Assembly: GCA_029532415.1 (NCBI GenBank)
Contig: JAQOTA010000071.1
Location: forward strand, 372,001-436,000
DNA: 64,000 nucleotides
Reading direction: 5' to 3'
From: Marasmius tenuissimus
Lineage: Eukaryota; Basidiomycota; Agaricomycetes; Agaricales; Marasmiaceae
Shown here: positions 38,243 to 49,700 of the stretch, piece by piece
Position numbering within the stretch: position 1 is the first letter of the stretch
How the letters are laid out: each line of letters starts with the position of its first letter
Translations under genes and position numbers: made by a program
Notes under the pieces: model-generated
Database searches by the model: none
What the model saw: the letters and a program-made list of their open reading frames with translations, nothing else
Told to the model about the DNA's origin: nothing

Positions 38243-41200
38243 TCAAGTGGACGAATAGAATTCAAGTCCAAGGTGATCTCTGAACCGTAAGAACTTCTCA
38301 TGTCCGAGATTCTTCGTAAACATGTCTGCGGGATTATAGACTCCTTCAATAAAGAACAATTCGACTTTGCCATCTTCAACACACGATCGAATATAATGAT
38401 ATCGAATATCTATGTGCTTGGTTCGGTGTTCTTGAACCGGATTAGATGCAATGAAGATAGAGCCCTGATTGTCTCCGCAGATTGGAATAGGACCTAAGTC
38501 GATTCCAAGTTCAGAGAGTAGCAATCTTATCCAGGAAGCTTGACAACTGCAATCTGACAGTGCCATATACCCAGCCTCAGTGGAAGAAAGAGCTACAGTC
38601 TTCTGGGCATGTGATTGCCACGAGAAGATACTGCCTGCTAACTTGAAGAAGTAGCCAGTGATCGAACAGCGTTTGATAGGATCGGCAGCCCAATCCAAGT
38701 CTGTGAATGCAAGAAGACCTCCATCAGAGTCACCATCGTAGACAAGTGAATAATCTGATGTGCCAGCTAGATAGCGGCAGATATACAGAGCTTTATCGAG
38801 GTGTTCCTTCATTGGATTGGAAGAGAATTGGGAAAGCTTCGTAACTGCATAGGCAATATCAGGACGTGTGCCCAGCATAATATAAAGAAGCGACCCGATC
38901 ACAGACTGGAATCTGGAGCGAATGGCAGGATTAACTGGACCATCGTTGGGAGTTGGCACATGGCCAGCAGGTAAGGGCATAGGAGCACCTTTCGCATTTT
39001 GCATCCCAAAACGTTCAAGGACTTTCTTCAGATAATCCTTCTGGTCAATCATGATCTTATTGCCTTCACGATGAATGCTTATGCAGAGAAACTCGCTAGC
39101 ATCGCCCATATCACAACATTCCCATCAAGCCATGAACTCGGCTTTCTTCTTGTCAACAAAAGCTTTGTTAGGACCCATGAAGAGTGCATCATCAACATAG
39201 ATGATCGCATACACAACCTCACCAGTCTTCGGATCTTTGCAGATGAAGAGTCCAGCATCAGAAGTCAGGTGTTTGAAGCCTAGTACTTCCATGGACGAGC
39301 TGAGGGTTTGCCACCACTCAAGGGCAGCTTGCTTTAGTCCATATAATGCACAACGCAGGCGTAGTACCTTACGTTCTTAGCCCTTGACTTTGAAGCCTTC
39401 AGGTTGTTCCATGTAAATCTCCCCAACAAGATCGCCATAAAGGAAGGTGTTCTTAACATCAACAGAAGTGATGTACCAGTTTTTGAGAGCTGCGAGAGCA
39501 AGCATCATACGAACAGTCTCATAAAAAACAACTGGTGAGAAGATCTCATCAAAGTCTACACCTTCGACCTGAGAGAAACCCTTGGCAACAAGTCTCGCTT
39601 TCTTACGACCATTCAACTTAACGTCGAAGACCCATCTATTTCTGATGGCTTGGTGACCTTTAGGCAAGTCACAGAGTTCGAAGACCTTGCGCTTACAAAG
39701 TGCCTCAAGTTCTTTGTGGCAAGCGGTCTTCCATTCCTTCTGTTGCTCAACAGGCAACTTTAGAATATCGCGGAGTGTCCACTCTCTGATGTTAGAGAAA
39801 TCAGGAGTATCAGACATTGGAAGCAAATCGTGAACTGGAACGGCATTGTTCAACAGATAAATCACGAATCCTACTCCCCCTTCTTGGGTCAGTCTTTCGA
39901 CTACGCTTTTTTCCTCATGCGACTCAGTGGTGCTTCCACTAGGTTCTGGAGCAGGCGGAGGCGGAAGTGGACCAGGAATCCCCTTTTTACCACCTTTGCC
40001 TTTTCTAGATCGCAAAGAGCTAGGACAATCAACTGGATGTGAAGGTTCTTTATCTCCAGTGACGTTTCTCCAAGTATTCTTATTCTCTAAGTCGCGAATG
40101 ATGTCTGAGGGTTTATTTGGGTTCCGCTTTTCTCCAAATATATTACCAGGTTGCGTTGTACCCTTCCGCTACCTCGAAGACTGGCATGGACCATCCGCTG
40201 CTGGTGCAGGCAGAGGAATGGCGGGTTTGCCTGGAGGCGTCAGAGGACCAGATTGAGGGAGTGGCACATCCCCTGGTGCAGGGCCACCTACAGGTTCGTC
40301 AACCTGAGGTTCTGATCTCTTAGAAGGTTCGGAGCGACGTCTGAGATTTGGTAATGGAGCATCAAAACCGTCATCATCAGAGTCTTCATCTTCCAAAGGA
40401 ATGTTGGGATTTTCACCCAAAGTAAATGGTTCACTACTGACAGGTGTGAAGCCACGAGTCTTGGCATCAGGACACTTATTATACAGCGTCTCATCGAATA
40501 GTGCAGTGCTACCTTTGAATACAGAATTATTACTTTGCATGAACAGGAAGCCTTTCATTCCATCTTGGTAGCCGATGAAAGTCATTAACTCACTGCAAGG
40601 AGCGAGCTTATTCTTCCTACGATCTTCAGGGATGAAGACGTAGGCTGCACAACCCATAACTCGGAGATGTGAAACATCAGGCGCTTTGCCATAAAGCATT
40701 TCGAACGGAGTTCGCCAGCTCAAACGTTGCACAGGAGTGCGATTGTAGAGGTGGACTGCATGTACATGGCAGAATTCCCACCAGGACTGAGGCATGCAAG
40801 CTTCAAAGCGAAGAGCTTCAGCTTTCTCATGAATAGTCCTGTTAAATCGTTCAGCACGACCGTTTTGTTGTGGTGTATACAGTATGCTTTGATCCCTTTG
40901 GATCCCATACTCTTTCAGTACTGCATCAAACTTATCTCCTTTGTACTCTCCCCCTTCATTGGACATCCAGGTCTTGACAACAGCATTGAATTGCGTCTTG
41001 ACCATAGTAAGGAAGTCCCTCAAAGCAGGTACTGCCTCGTCTTTTGTCTTGAGCTTGGAGGTCCAAACGTAGGATGTGCAGTCATCAAGAAAAGAGATGT
41101 AGTACTTGTACCAATGATACAATTCTGCCGGGTACGACTTCAGATCCGAATGTATGCGTTCAAACGGTTTAGAAGCTCTCGTTGTAGAGTCGGGGAATGA

Positions 41201-43440
41201 TTTCTCATGCATTTTGCCTTCAGCACAACCACGACACAAAGGTGTCTTCTTAGTAGGCATCTTAAGGTCAAGTGGGAAACCTTGCGTATGTTTCTGAGCT
41301 TTATTCAGGGCTTTATCTGATGGATGCCCAAAGTGTCTGTGCTCAATATCATAGTCGACATTGTAAACAACTGACTTGGCCATTAAAACCTCAGCAGATA
41401 CTTTCCGCAAGTGTACCCAATAAATGGTTTGACCAGGCATATGAGGGTAGGAAACAAGTGACTGTCATCGCTGTGATGAGTAGAAGGCTAACTTCTTTGC
41501 GTTTCCACGAATTGATAGACCATCTTGAAGGAACTCTCCCATTGATAGTAGATGTATATCCAATTGAGGTATGTAATAGACAGGATAGAGACGCGAAACA
41601 TGCTCAGTAAGTTTCCCGTCATGTTCTTCAACATTATGCTTAATGAAGACAGTGCCTTTACCCTTGATCTGTATAGGGTTGCCCTTATTCGCAGTATTTA
41701 CGATAGGACCATCAAGCGATTCATATTCAGCGAAATCATTCAAATCATTCGTGAAATGAGAGGAGGCATCAGAATCAAGGAGCCAACCCTGTGCGTTGTT
41801 CACACTTTTCCTTCCCTTACATTGAGTACACCCCACGAAGTGGGAACTGATTGCATGACAAATTTTACAAGTGATACCAGATCACTACTACTACCGCGCG
41901 AACTACTGATACCAACTAATTGGGAGTAGCGCTGTAGGTTTGCATCAGTTTGGGAAAGCAGGTCAAGATATGGAACTTGCCTGTCATCGTGGAACGATCC
42001 AAGAGAGACATTATCCGGGACGTCCTCTACTCCTGCAACTTCAGCAATGTCGTTGTCAACATCATTACTGAATAGAGAGTTCATATCGTCCATACCATCG
42101 TCAGATCCCCAGTCCATCTCTACATCTTCATCAGGATCAGTGCTGCGAGCACGTTTAGAAGAAGTAGAAGAAGGACATCCGGCTCCTTCATCTTCCGAAT
42201 CATCCTCCAGAACTCGCTTGGACGAGGAACCAAGCTTCGAGATACGGTCCTGGAGCGAACGATTGGCAGCGGACGTGACGATCTGTTCGAACAGTTTGAG
42301 ATGCCGCGCCATCTTAGGGACACCAAGTCTGTCAGCAAGTGAACGTGCTTCACATACATCATCAAATACTGACTCAGATGGCTTGAAGCCAGTGAAGGAC
42401 TGCATGGCAGCCAGATTCTTTTTGACAGTGGGAGCGACGGTGCTGTCACAAGACTTGTCCCAGTGACCAGTGAAGTGTGCTGGGGGCGGAGATCCTCTAG
42501 CACAGCTAGGAGGGGGACTGGCAATCTCAGCGCACAAGGAGTTGTTGACTGCGTTCAACGCAATACGTTCCCTGCGGTCAGTGATCAAGGAGTAAGGACA
42601 GACAGGAGGAGGGGAAGCGACAATGGATGCGTAGGACGCAAGATGGGAGTGACCATGAGACCGATTGTTACTGCTGTTACCGCCGGCATTGCCGGGACCC
42701 TGGTGCTGGTTGATACCACCGCGGGTACCATGCTGCTGCTGCTTCTTCTTCTTACCCTTGTTCTGGTTTGAAGAGGGGCGTTGCTGCTGCTGCTGATACC
42801 CACGCTACCGACGTTGCTGCTGTGGGCGCTGCTGCTGACCGAACGATGATTCTCGATTACCAGCACGCTTCACTGCAGAGAGGTGGTTAGCAAGCTGCGG
42901 GTTCTGGTGTTCGTACTTGACCATGATCGCATCATGGACCTTGGAGACGGTGATGTGGTCTTCATCCTCGGGATCCCTGACATAGTCATGAAGGGATTTA
43001 GATGAGGCGGCGTCCCATTTGGGAGGAATAGCAGCAATGAGCAAGAGGGACTTGATCAACTCAGGGAGAACCACTCCTACCTCAGAGAGTTGCTCGATGT
43101 AGGACTTGAACTTGGCGATGCCGGCTTGGGGATGAGAGGTGGTAAGTCTGAACGAGACGAGTTTAACAAAGTCACCATAGATGGCAGACAAAGTGGGCTC
43201 GCCGTAGGTGTCATTCAGCTGTTCCCAAGCCTTCTGGGTGTTCATGTCCTTGATTGGATCGAGGACTTCCTTGGTGGTCGTGATCTGGATAATCCCCATG
43301 AGCTGGAGATCTTCCTTATTTCATGCAAGACTCTCCTTTTGCCATGCGGCATGCTCTTCAGGAGGAACGGTGTCACGAACAATGGGAGTAACCCCAGCAG
43401 GGCTAGTGACAGTGCCATCAAGGCACTATGCTCAATGAGG
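38243..43440 (-). pseudogene. Element 1 gag-pol remnant
   Basis: In order on minus: Gag (from about 43440; 'AWEQLNDTYGEPTLSAIYGD'), Gln-rich linker, protease (41750; 'WLLDSDASSHFT', where DSG is expected), zinc-binding and integrase core (41400-40700; the second catalytic Asp is replaced in 'MSNEGGEY'), reverse transcriptase (39700-39150; 'IIYVDDALFMGP' retained) and RNase H (38600-38300; 'STEAGYMAL' where STEAEYMAL is expected). The frame is interrupted by TAG near 42810, a frameshift near 41870, and TGA near 41465, TAG near 40170, TAA near 39378 and TGA near 39115. Inactive. Confidence 0.85.
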
Positions 43441-43635
43441 AGCATTGGATCCTTGAGATCCGATGTTGTCGAAGGACGTACATCAATGCCATAGATCGAG
43501 TACTCAATTAAGAGGTCGATGACAACATGCAGGTCTAGCCTAGCTAGCCAATGACAGCAGCCTAGGGGTGCTTGTCATTGACAGCAGCCATCAAGGTGCT
43601 CGTCATTGTAGTTGAGCTAACCAGGGCCCATAACC

Positions 43636-43968
43636 TGATGAGCCAGCATGACACCTAGCGCAGAGGACTACAACATGGCTACACTACTTACCAGAGAGGA
43701 GTTTAGAGAGATAGAGGCGAGATGTAGAAGCTCAAGCACACTGTAGATTCAGGTAGAGAACTACAAGCTTATATACATGTAGATACAATAGAGTTACCAT
43801 ATAGAGACGACAATAGAAATTGTACATATGAGCATAGTGAACAATGAATAATAGAGCAATAGCGAATGCATTGTCCCGCATAATACAAAGGTGGGAAGTA
43901 TAAACTGGTGTAAAGCGCCACTCGCGGTGTATAATAAAATCTAACTCGTAGGTCAAATCCTCCCAACA
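43636..43968 (-). repeat. Element 1, 5' LTR
   Basis: 333 bp; on minus it starts TGTTGGGAGG and ends GGCTCATCA, followed by the primer-site-like GGTTATGGGCCC. Confidence 0.8.
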
Positions 43969-45162
43969 CTCAAGAGTGTAGCTGAAGGGTGCGGGAATCG
44001 GGGATCGGCGTTGATCGTCGGTTCCGCTCTTAGCCAGACTGCAATAGTAGGCTGAAGGAAATCTGACTCAAGAAACTATCCAACTGAGGTAGCTTCGCCT
44101 CTGAAACCAGTTCAGAGGTCAAAAGTGGGGTTCGGAAGAGAGGTATATAGGTTGTTTCAGGGAGTGTAGAGTTTGTTTGGTGCTTCGGAAGTGCGTTCTT
44201 AGACTTTGACTAGCTTCAGAACCACTCGAACAGTGAGGGGCAACAAGACAATCAAATCAAACAATGGCAATAAAGACTCCAATCAAGTCTGTCAATAACC
44301 GATGACCAACTGTCAACGGCAAACAATATCCTCAGCCCAATTAGTTTCAGAAGTTCAATCAATAGCTCAGCCAGTCAAGTCGGCGTCGCAGACAAACAAT
44401 GCTAAGTCAAGGTCAAGCAAGTGTTCAATAGATTTTCTAGGTTTGGGCAAACAAAGTTCTATTCCGTTCTAATGTCTCTCCAGAAGCGCTCCCGAGTCAA
44501 CTAACTACCCAACAAGTGGAATAGCTTCGTATCCTCTGAATACTAATTGTACGGATTGCTTGGGGATTCTTGATGAAAACCCCACTGCTTATATACTCTA
44601 GGAGGCTCTAATTGTACCGAATCATACAAATTTCAAATAAACCATGCCTCGGAGGCATAAACTACCTACTTTGGAATATACTTGGAGAGTTTTGTGTTTA
44701 ATCTACGGTTTTGAACCCCAAAGTCAAAACCAACAATTTGCTTTGGAAGTATCAACAGCCTCGAACATTCTCTAACATTCTTTTCTTCCAGGTCTCTCCT
44801 ATCGATGGTTCCATTCTGCCTATCTGCCTCCGCAGCATTGATTCTCTGGTTCTAGACTCTTCAATCGTCATAGGTCATCCTGTTCTGTCTGCCTCCGAAG
44901 CATATACTCCCTTCGTCTGAAGCAAAGTACTTGCCTCCGAAGTGCTACTAGATGCCTATATTCATGGAGTTACCCAGCCGTCCATAGCCAGGTCGATGTC
45001 CTTTCTGTAGCTCGGATAATTCTGACGTCCTGCCATCCATATGGCCGCCCTACTATATCCAATCTTGGTACCTTGGATACCGGGTAATAGTTCAATGGTT
45101 CAGCCAGAACTCCTACTCGATTCTTCAGTACACCATTCCTTTCTTTCTTGGTCCCTTGTCTT
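43969..45162. other. Left part of a CCTCCGAAG-motif-rich region
   Basis: Non-coding as far as I can see. It holds several imperfect palindromes of the type gCCTCCGAAGc/tgcctcggaggca (about 44645, 44823, 44888, 44932) and cttcggaag/cctctgaa forms (44095, 44173). The same motif continues after the inserted copia element (54339-55780), so both parts were probably one sequence. A palindrome acactcaagagtgt sits at its left edge. Confidence 0.5.
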
Positions 45163-45680
45163 TGTTGAACATGATGGAAATCATGTGATACACTGTTGAC
45201 GTGTTGTTTATGCATCACACTATTTATAGAGCTATGCCTCTAGAACACTTGCGTTCTCATGCAAGTACTACGTCTCTGTCTACGTAGCTTACTACGTACA
45301 TCTAGTTTCATCATATATGACATCATAGACAGTAGCTATCCAATAGCATAAGTAGAGCCTCCAATACATGAGGCAAACACGACTATGCTCACCAAGCATA
45401 CTACCATTCATGGTAGAAGTACTTACACAGTACTAATGTCTTTTACGCCTTTAGGGCCGAATACCTACTTCTAGTAGTAGTTTCAGTTAGTGTAATACTC
45501 ATTACATGTACCAGAAACTTATGTATAAAAGACTGGACGAAAGGCCTTAAGCCTTAGGACAATCTACTCGATTATCACCTCTTAACAAGCATCTCAAGAC
45601 TACAAGAACACTCTGTGTATTACCCATGTGAGGTTTACTTCGTTATACCCACTGTGCACTTTAACTATGCTGGCTCATCA
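45163..45680 (+). repeat. Element 2, 5' LTR
   Basis: 518 bp, TGTTGAACA...GGCTCATCA. A 'tataaaagac' near 45523 could be the retroviral-type TATA box. Confidence 0.95.
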
Positions 45681-45692
45681 GGTTATGGGCCC
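45681..45692 (+). promoter_or_regulatory. Primer binding site of element 2
   Basis: GGTTATGGGCCC directly after the 5' LTR; resembles the complement of the initiator tRNA-Met anticodon arm, as used by half-tRNA-primed copia elements. The same site occurs in element 1. Confidence 0.6.
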
Positions 45693-46700
45693 CGCAAGCG
45701 GTGGTCAGGTCGATGTTATGATCGGAGTAGCCTAGCTCCCGTGTGTCGCCACCATCCTAGCGGACGACCTGTAACCTACATGGGTTATGGAAGTCTCTAG
45801 CGATGTCAGGCTTGTCATCGTCTGGTGTCAAGGTCAAGGGTTGTTAGTTCCCTTTACACCTATCCACTATGTCCCTGTACTGTTGCATGTTGCACGAACG
45901 CATGTACATACTGTTTTGGCTTCATTTTCTTCGGCATAGACCTATCCGCACATGCGGCTCTGTCTCCCTGCTGATAACCCGGATTGGGCTTTGATCTTAT
46001 ATTATCACTGCCTAATGCCGATGAAAACCAATGGTTGGCGATAATCCTCACCATGAGGCATCATTTAGGGGTCTATGGGGTTGTGCTTATAAACCAACTC
46101 GCCATGATTCCTGACGGTCGAAAGACCGGGCATGATATACATGCTTGGAGATTTGATCTCCTTACAACTAGGTTTTGATACTATACAATTTTACGGTATC
46201 ACATGGCCATTTTAGTATGTACAGGGACTCCCCTCCCGATGACCCCTCTCTTCTGCGTTATTGTTAAACTCTAACTCACCTATGATTGCTTTCTGGTCAC
46301 CGACATGCCTAAGGCAGAGGGTGCATGAACTCAATTCATATGGATGACTAGGTTTAATAATAACTTTCAATGGGTCATTCGGACAGTATGAGCTGATCAC
46401 TCATGCTTTTGCTAGTCTGGGATTGAGACCAGATAGCACGATGGGACACCAGACACCGATACACACTGGGAACGTTGTAAGACCCTAGCAATTGGGCAGG
46501 GCTTCGTAACCAGATTAACTCCCCTGCACTACCTGCACGCGGTACACCCCATGATCTGCTTGACGCATACAGCCTGTTAAAAGTCCTAGACATTTGGAGC
46601 ATTTCTCGGTGTGCATCGAACCCTATTTATTTATGGGTGCTTCTTAGAAGCCTTCGTCGATTGACACTCTCTTGGCTCCACCCTTCTATATTTGGTGAGT

Positions 46701-49700
46701 ATGCTCACGGGACTTTTGGCAGACCTCAATATGTCTCAATCAGGATCTAGGTCTGCTTCTCATTCCCCAAGTGGTAATCCTCCAACGATGTTTGTTCGCA
46801 ATACGCCGGGATACACTTTAGGAACGGAAGTAGAAAATTCTGTAGAAGTTTTTAACTACAATACGGAACCATTGTACTCTCAGGTTGTGGACAGCAATTT
46901 TCCTGCTGGGTCAGGAGGAATCAGTATCATTCCAGTTTTGCTAGATGATGGTTCGAATTTCGAAGATTGGTACTGATTACTTGAGGGTTACCTCTATACC
47001 CAAGGCATACCCCAAGTCTTGGATGAAGTAATGCCTGAAGTATCTTCTCCTGCTACTTCAGGAGAAGCTACCGCTCTAACCGAGTGGACTTCTAGGCGTA
47101 ACAAAGTAATTGGTATTATCAAAATGCGAACTCGTCGTGCTCACAACGCGCATGTTGAAAAAACTTCGGTAATTACGACCATATCTAACCTCAAATCTAC
47201 GTTTGGGGTTCAATCTTCTTCAAAGATGATGAATCTATATACGGACTTGCATAACGTCCAACTTCCTGAACACCTTAATCCAGTCCCTGGAATCAGTTAC
47301 ATGTTGACTGTTCAGGACCAACTTAAGGATCATGGAGTAAATATTGAGGACGACGTGCTGTGCTTGATGATCACAGCCAAGCTTAATGAAAAGCACTGGC
47401 AGCTCTTTAAGCAGCAAGTATCCCGTATGAAGAAGGAAGAACTTAAACCTACCGATTTGATTGCTGCAATTACGAATGAATGGAATAGAAGGAATGGGAT
47501 TCATTCTGGTCCTGCTGCCTATACTGCCCATAACGCCAAAATTTCTGGTGTTGATAGATTTAACTCTCCTCCTAAATGGTCTGATCAGTCTCGTTCTGGT
47601 ACTTCTGCGAATCAAAAGAAGAATAATAATAAAAACAACAACCAGAACCAGAACAATCAGAACCAAGGTGGATCTTCTCCCAAGAAAGGGAAGAAGAAAG
47701 GAGGAAAGGGCAAAGGTAAAGGCAAAGGAAAGAAGAAGGATACTCAAAAAGGGGGGCAACAATCGCACACTGCGGTATTTGAACCTTCTGAGAAACCTTT
47801 CGAATACCAGAATCGAATTAATGCAATAAACAAGCAAATCAGCTCAGTTTTTGAACGTGAAATGGCTGGGCCAGTAAATGTTCATATGTCCTACCACTAC
47901 CCCACTGGTAGCACATCTGCACCAAACCCATTCCAAAACACGTATGATCTTCAACAAGCACGCTTAGAAGAGAGAATCGCTGCTGATAGAGAAGGTCGTC
48001 CTGAACGACACATCTCTGTACAAGAATGGAACAATAGACAAACTGTTCAACTAGATGAACAGGTTCGACAAGTAGAAGAAGCTATCGCTTCGGCTACTAC
48101 TTCCAATTCAAACATAGACAGCGATGGAGACGAGATACCATCTTTGGTGTACATCTCTGATACTCCAACAGAATCTGATAGTGACTCTTCATCTGATCAT
48201 TCTTCAAATGATAGTCATACATGTTCTGCATACTCTTATGGCGCGCATAGTAATGAAGAAATTATCTTCGCAATGCCACGACGAGAGGCGACACCTAATC
48301 ATACTTCGCCTGCGGACGAAGTTGACCAAGGTGAGAATCTCAAAGTAGCATCACCCACACAAGAAGACATACGTATAACAGTTTCTACACCTCCTGACGA
48401 TTATGGACCATGGGCAGATTCTATGTTTCCTAGGAACCACGCCGATCTTGTTCATTTGTTCAGACCAGAAAACTATTCTCAAGATGGAGATGACATCACA
48501 AAGCCACCTCTCATCAATAGAAAAGTTGAATGGCGATTCTTACAAGAATACAAAGAACAACATGACAACATGATGCGACGAGTTAACCTTAGGAATAATA
48601 GACCAAATGTAATAAATGGGATTAAACTCCCACTTCCTGTCGTTGAAACATTCCGAGACTTCGGAGATCAGACGACTAACGACATAGCATTAAAGGAATC
48701 CATGATCAGAATGCGTTACAAATTAATACGCAACTCACCAGACCATAATCTTTGGATCTGGATTCTGATCAGGACCAAATATTATGTCGTTATGTATGCT
48801 ATCAGAAGAGATGCAGTGCATAATATGACACCTCGTCAAGCTCTTCATGAATTGCGCATACAACAAAGGATATTACATGTGGAAACAGTAGAAGACAACA
48901 AGTTCACGCTTGAATACGGATACCAAACCTGGAACCTTCAACACCTATCGACGGTTATAGCTGAAATCAATAATAAAAATTGGATCAGCACTGTTGAAGA
49001 TTTTGTTCAACGAGTGAAAAATCCTCGTTCAACTTCAGTGGATGAAGCCTTCCGAGTCAACAAGAAGAATGTCACACTTCCTATACAAGTGTTGAATCCT
49101 ATCTTCTGGCATTCGTTAGTCAAGCTTGGTCTTGAAGGAAAATGGTGATTCGGAACGACAGACATAAGAGCGAGTCAATTTAGAACATCTCAATGGAGAC
49201 AACCAGGGTTTAATAGGTGCTGGGTTTGCTTTATCCCTCATCTTAGTCTTCCAGATGTTTGTAATTGGCATACGCACTTGTACAAATGGATGAACAACAT
49301 TAGAATGTCTGTTCCCCTGACTCAGGCTGATATTCCTCGAAGAGAACTCGAGGGTAGTCGCTTCAATGAACGACCGAGAACATACCCTGGAGATTTCATG
49401 GAATTAGCCGAGTCACTTAATCGTTCCAAATCTCCAGTCCTTACAACCCATGAATACATAAATCGCCCCGCAACTACACCACCTCGAGTATGACAATGGC
49501 AGGACCAAATCGTCCACACACCTCCAAGCTCTCCCGAATCTTTTTATGGCATACAATCCTTAGAGGAGGATTACATTGAAGTACCTTCTCACCCAACAAC
49601 TGCTCCACCGGATCAACCGGAAAGACTTAGTCCGGTAGATGAACAACCTGAAGTTGACCCCTGGGTTACATCTCCAAGTGATCCCCGAAACTCTCAATTT

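Larger units (their letters stand above)
37879..43968 (-). mobile_element. Degenerate Ty1/copia retrotransposon (element 1)
   Basis: A 6.1-kb LTR element transcribed leftward. The 3' LTR (37879-38199) and 5' LTR (43636-43968) share most of their sequence but differ at their U3 ends. A purine tract (gcgaggggg on minus) abuts the 3' LTR, and GGTTATGGGCCC next to the 5' LTR resembles the complement of the tRNA-iMet anticodon arm, the half-tRNA primer site known in copia. No 5-bp target duplication is seen (flanks catag and ctcaa). The coding region is broken. Confidence 0.85.
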
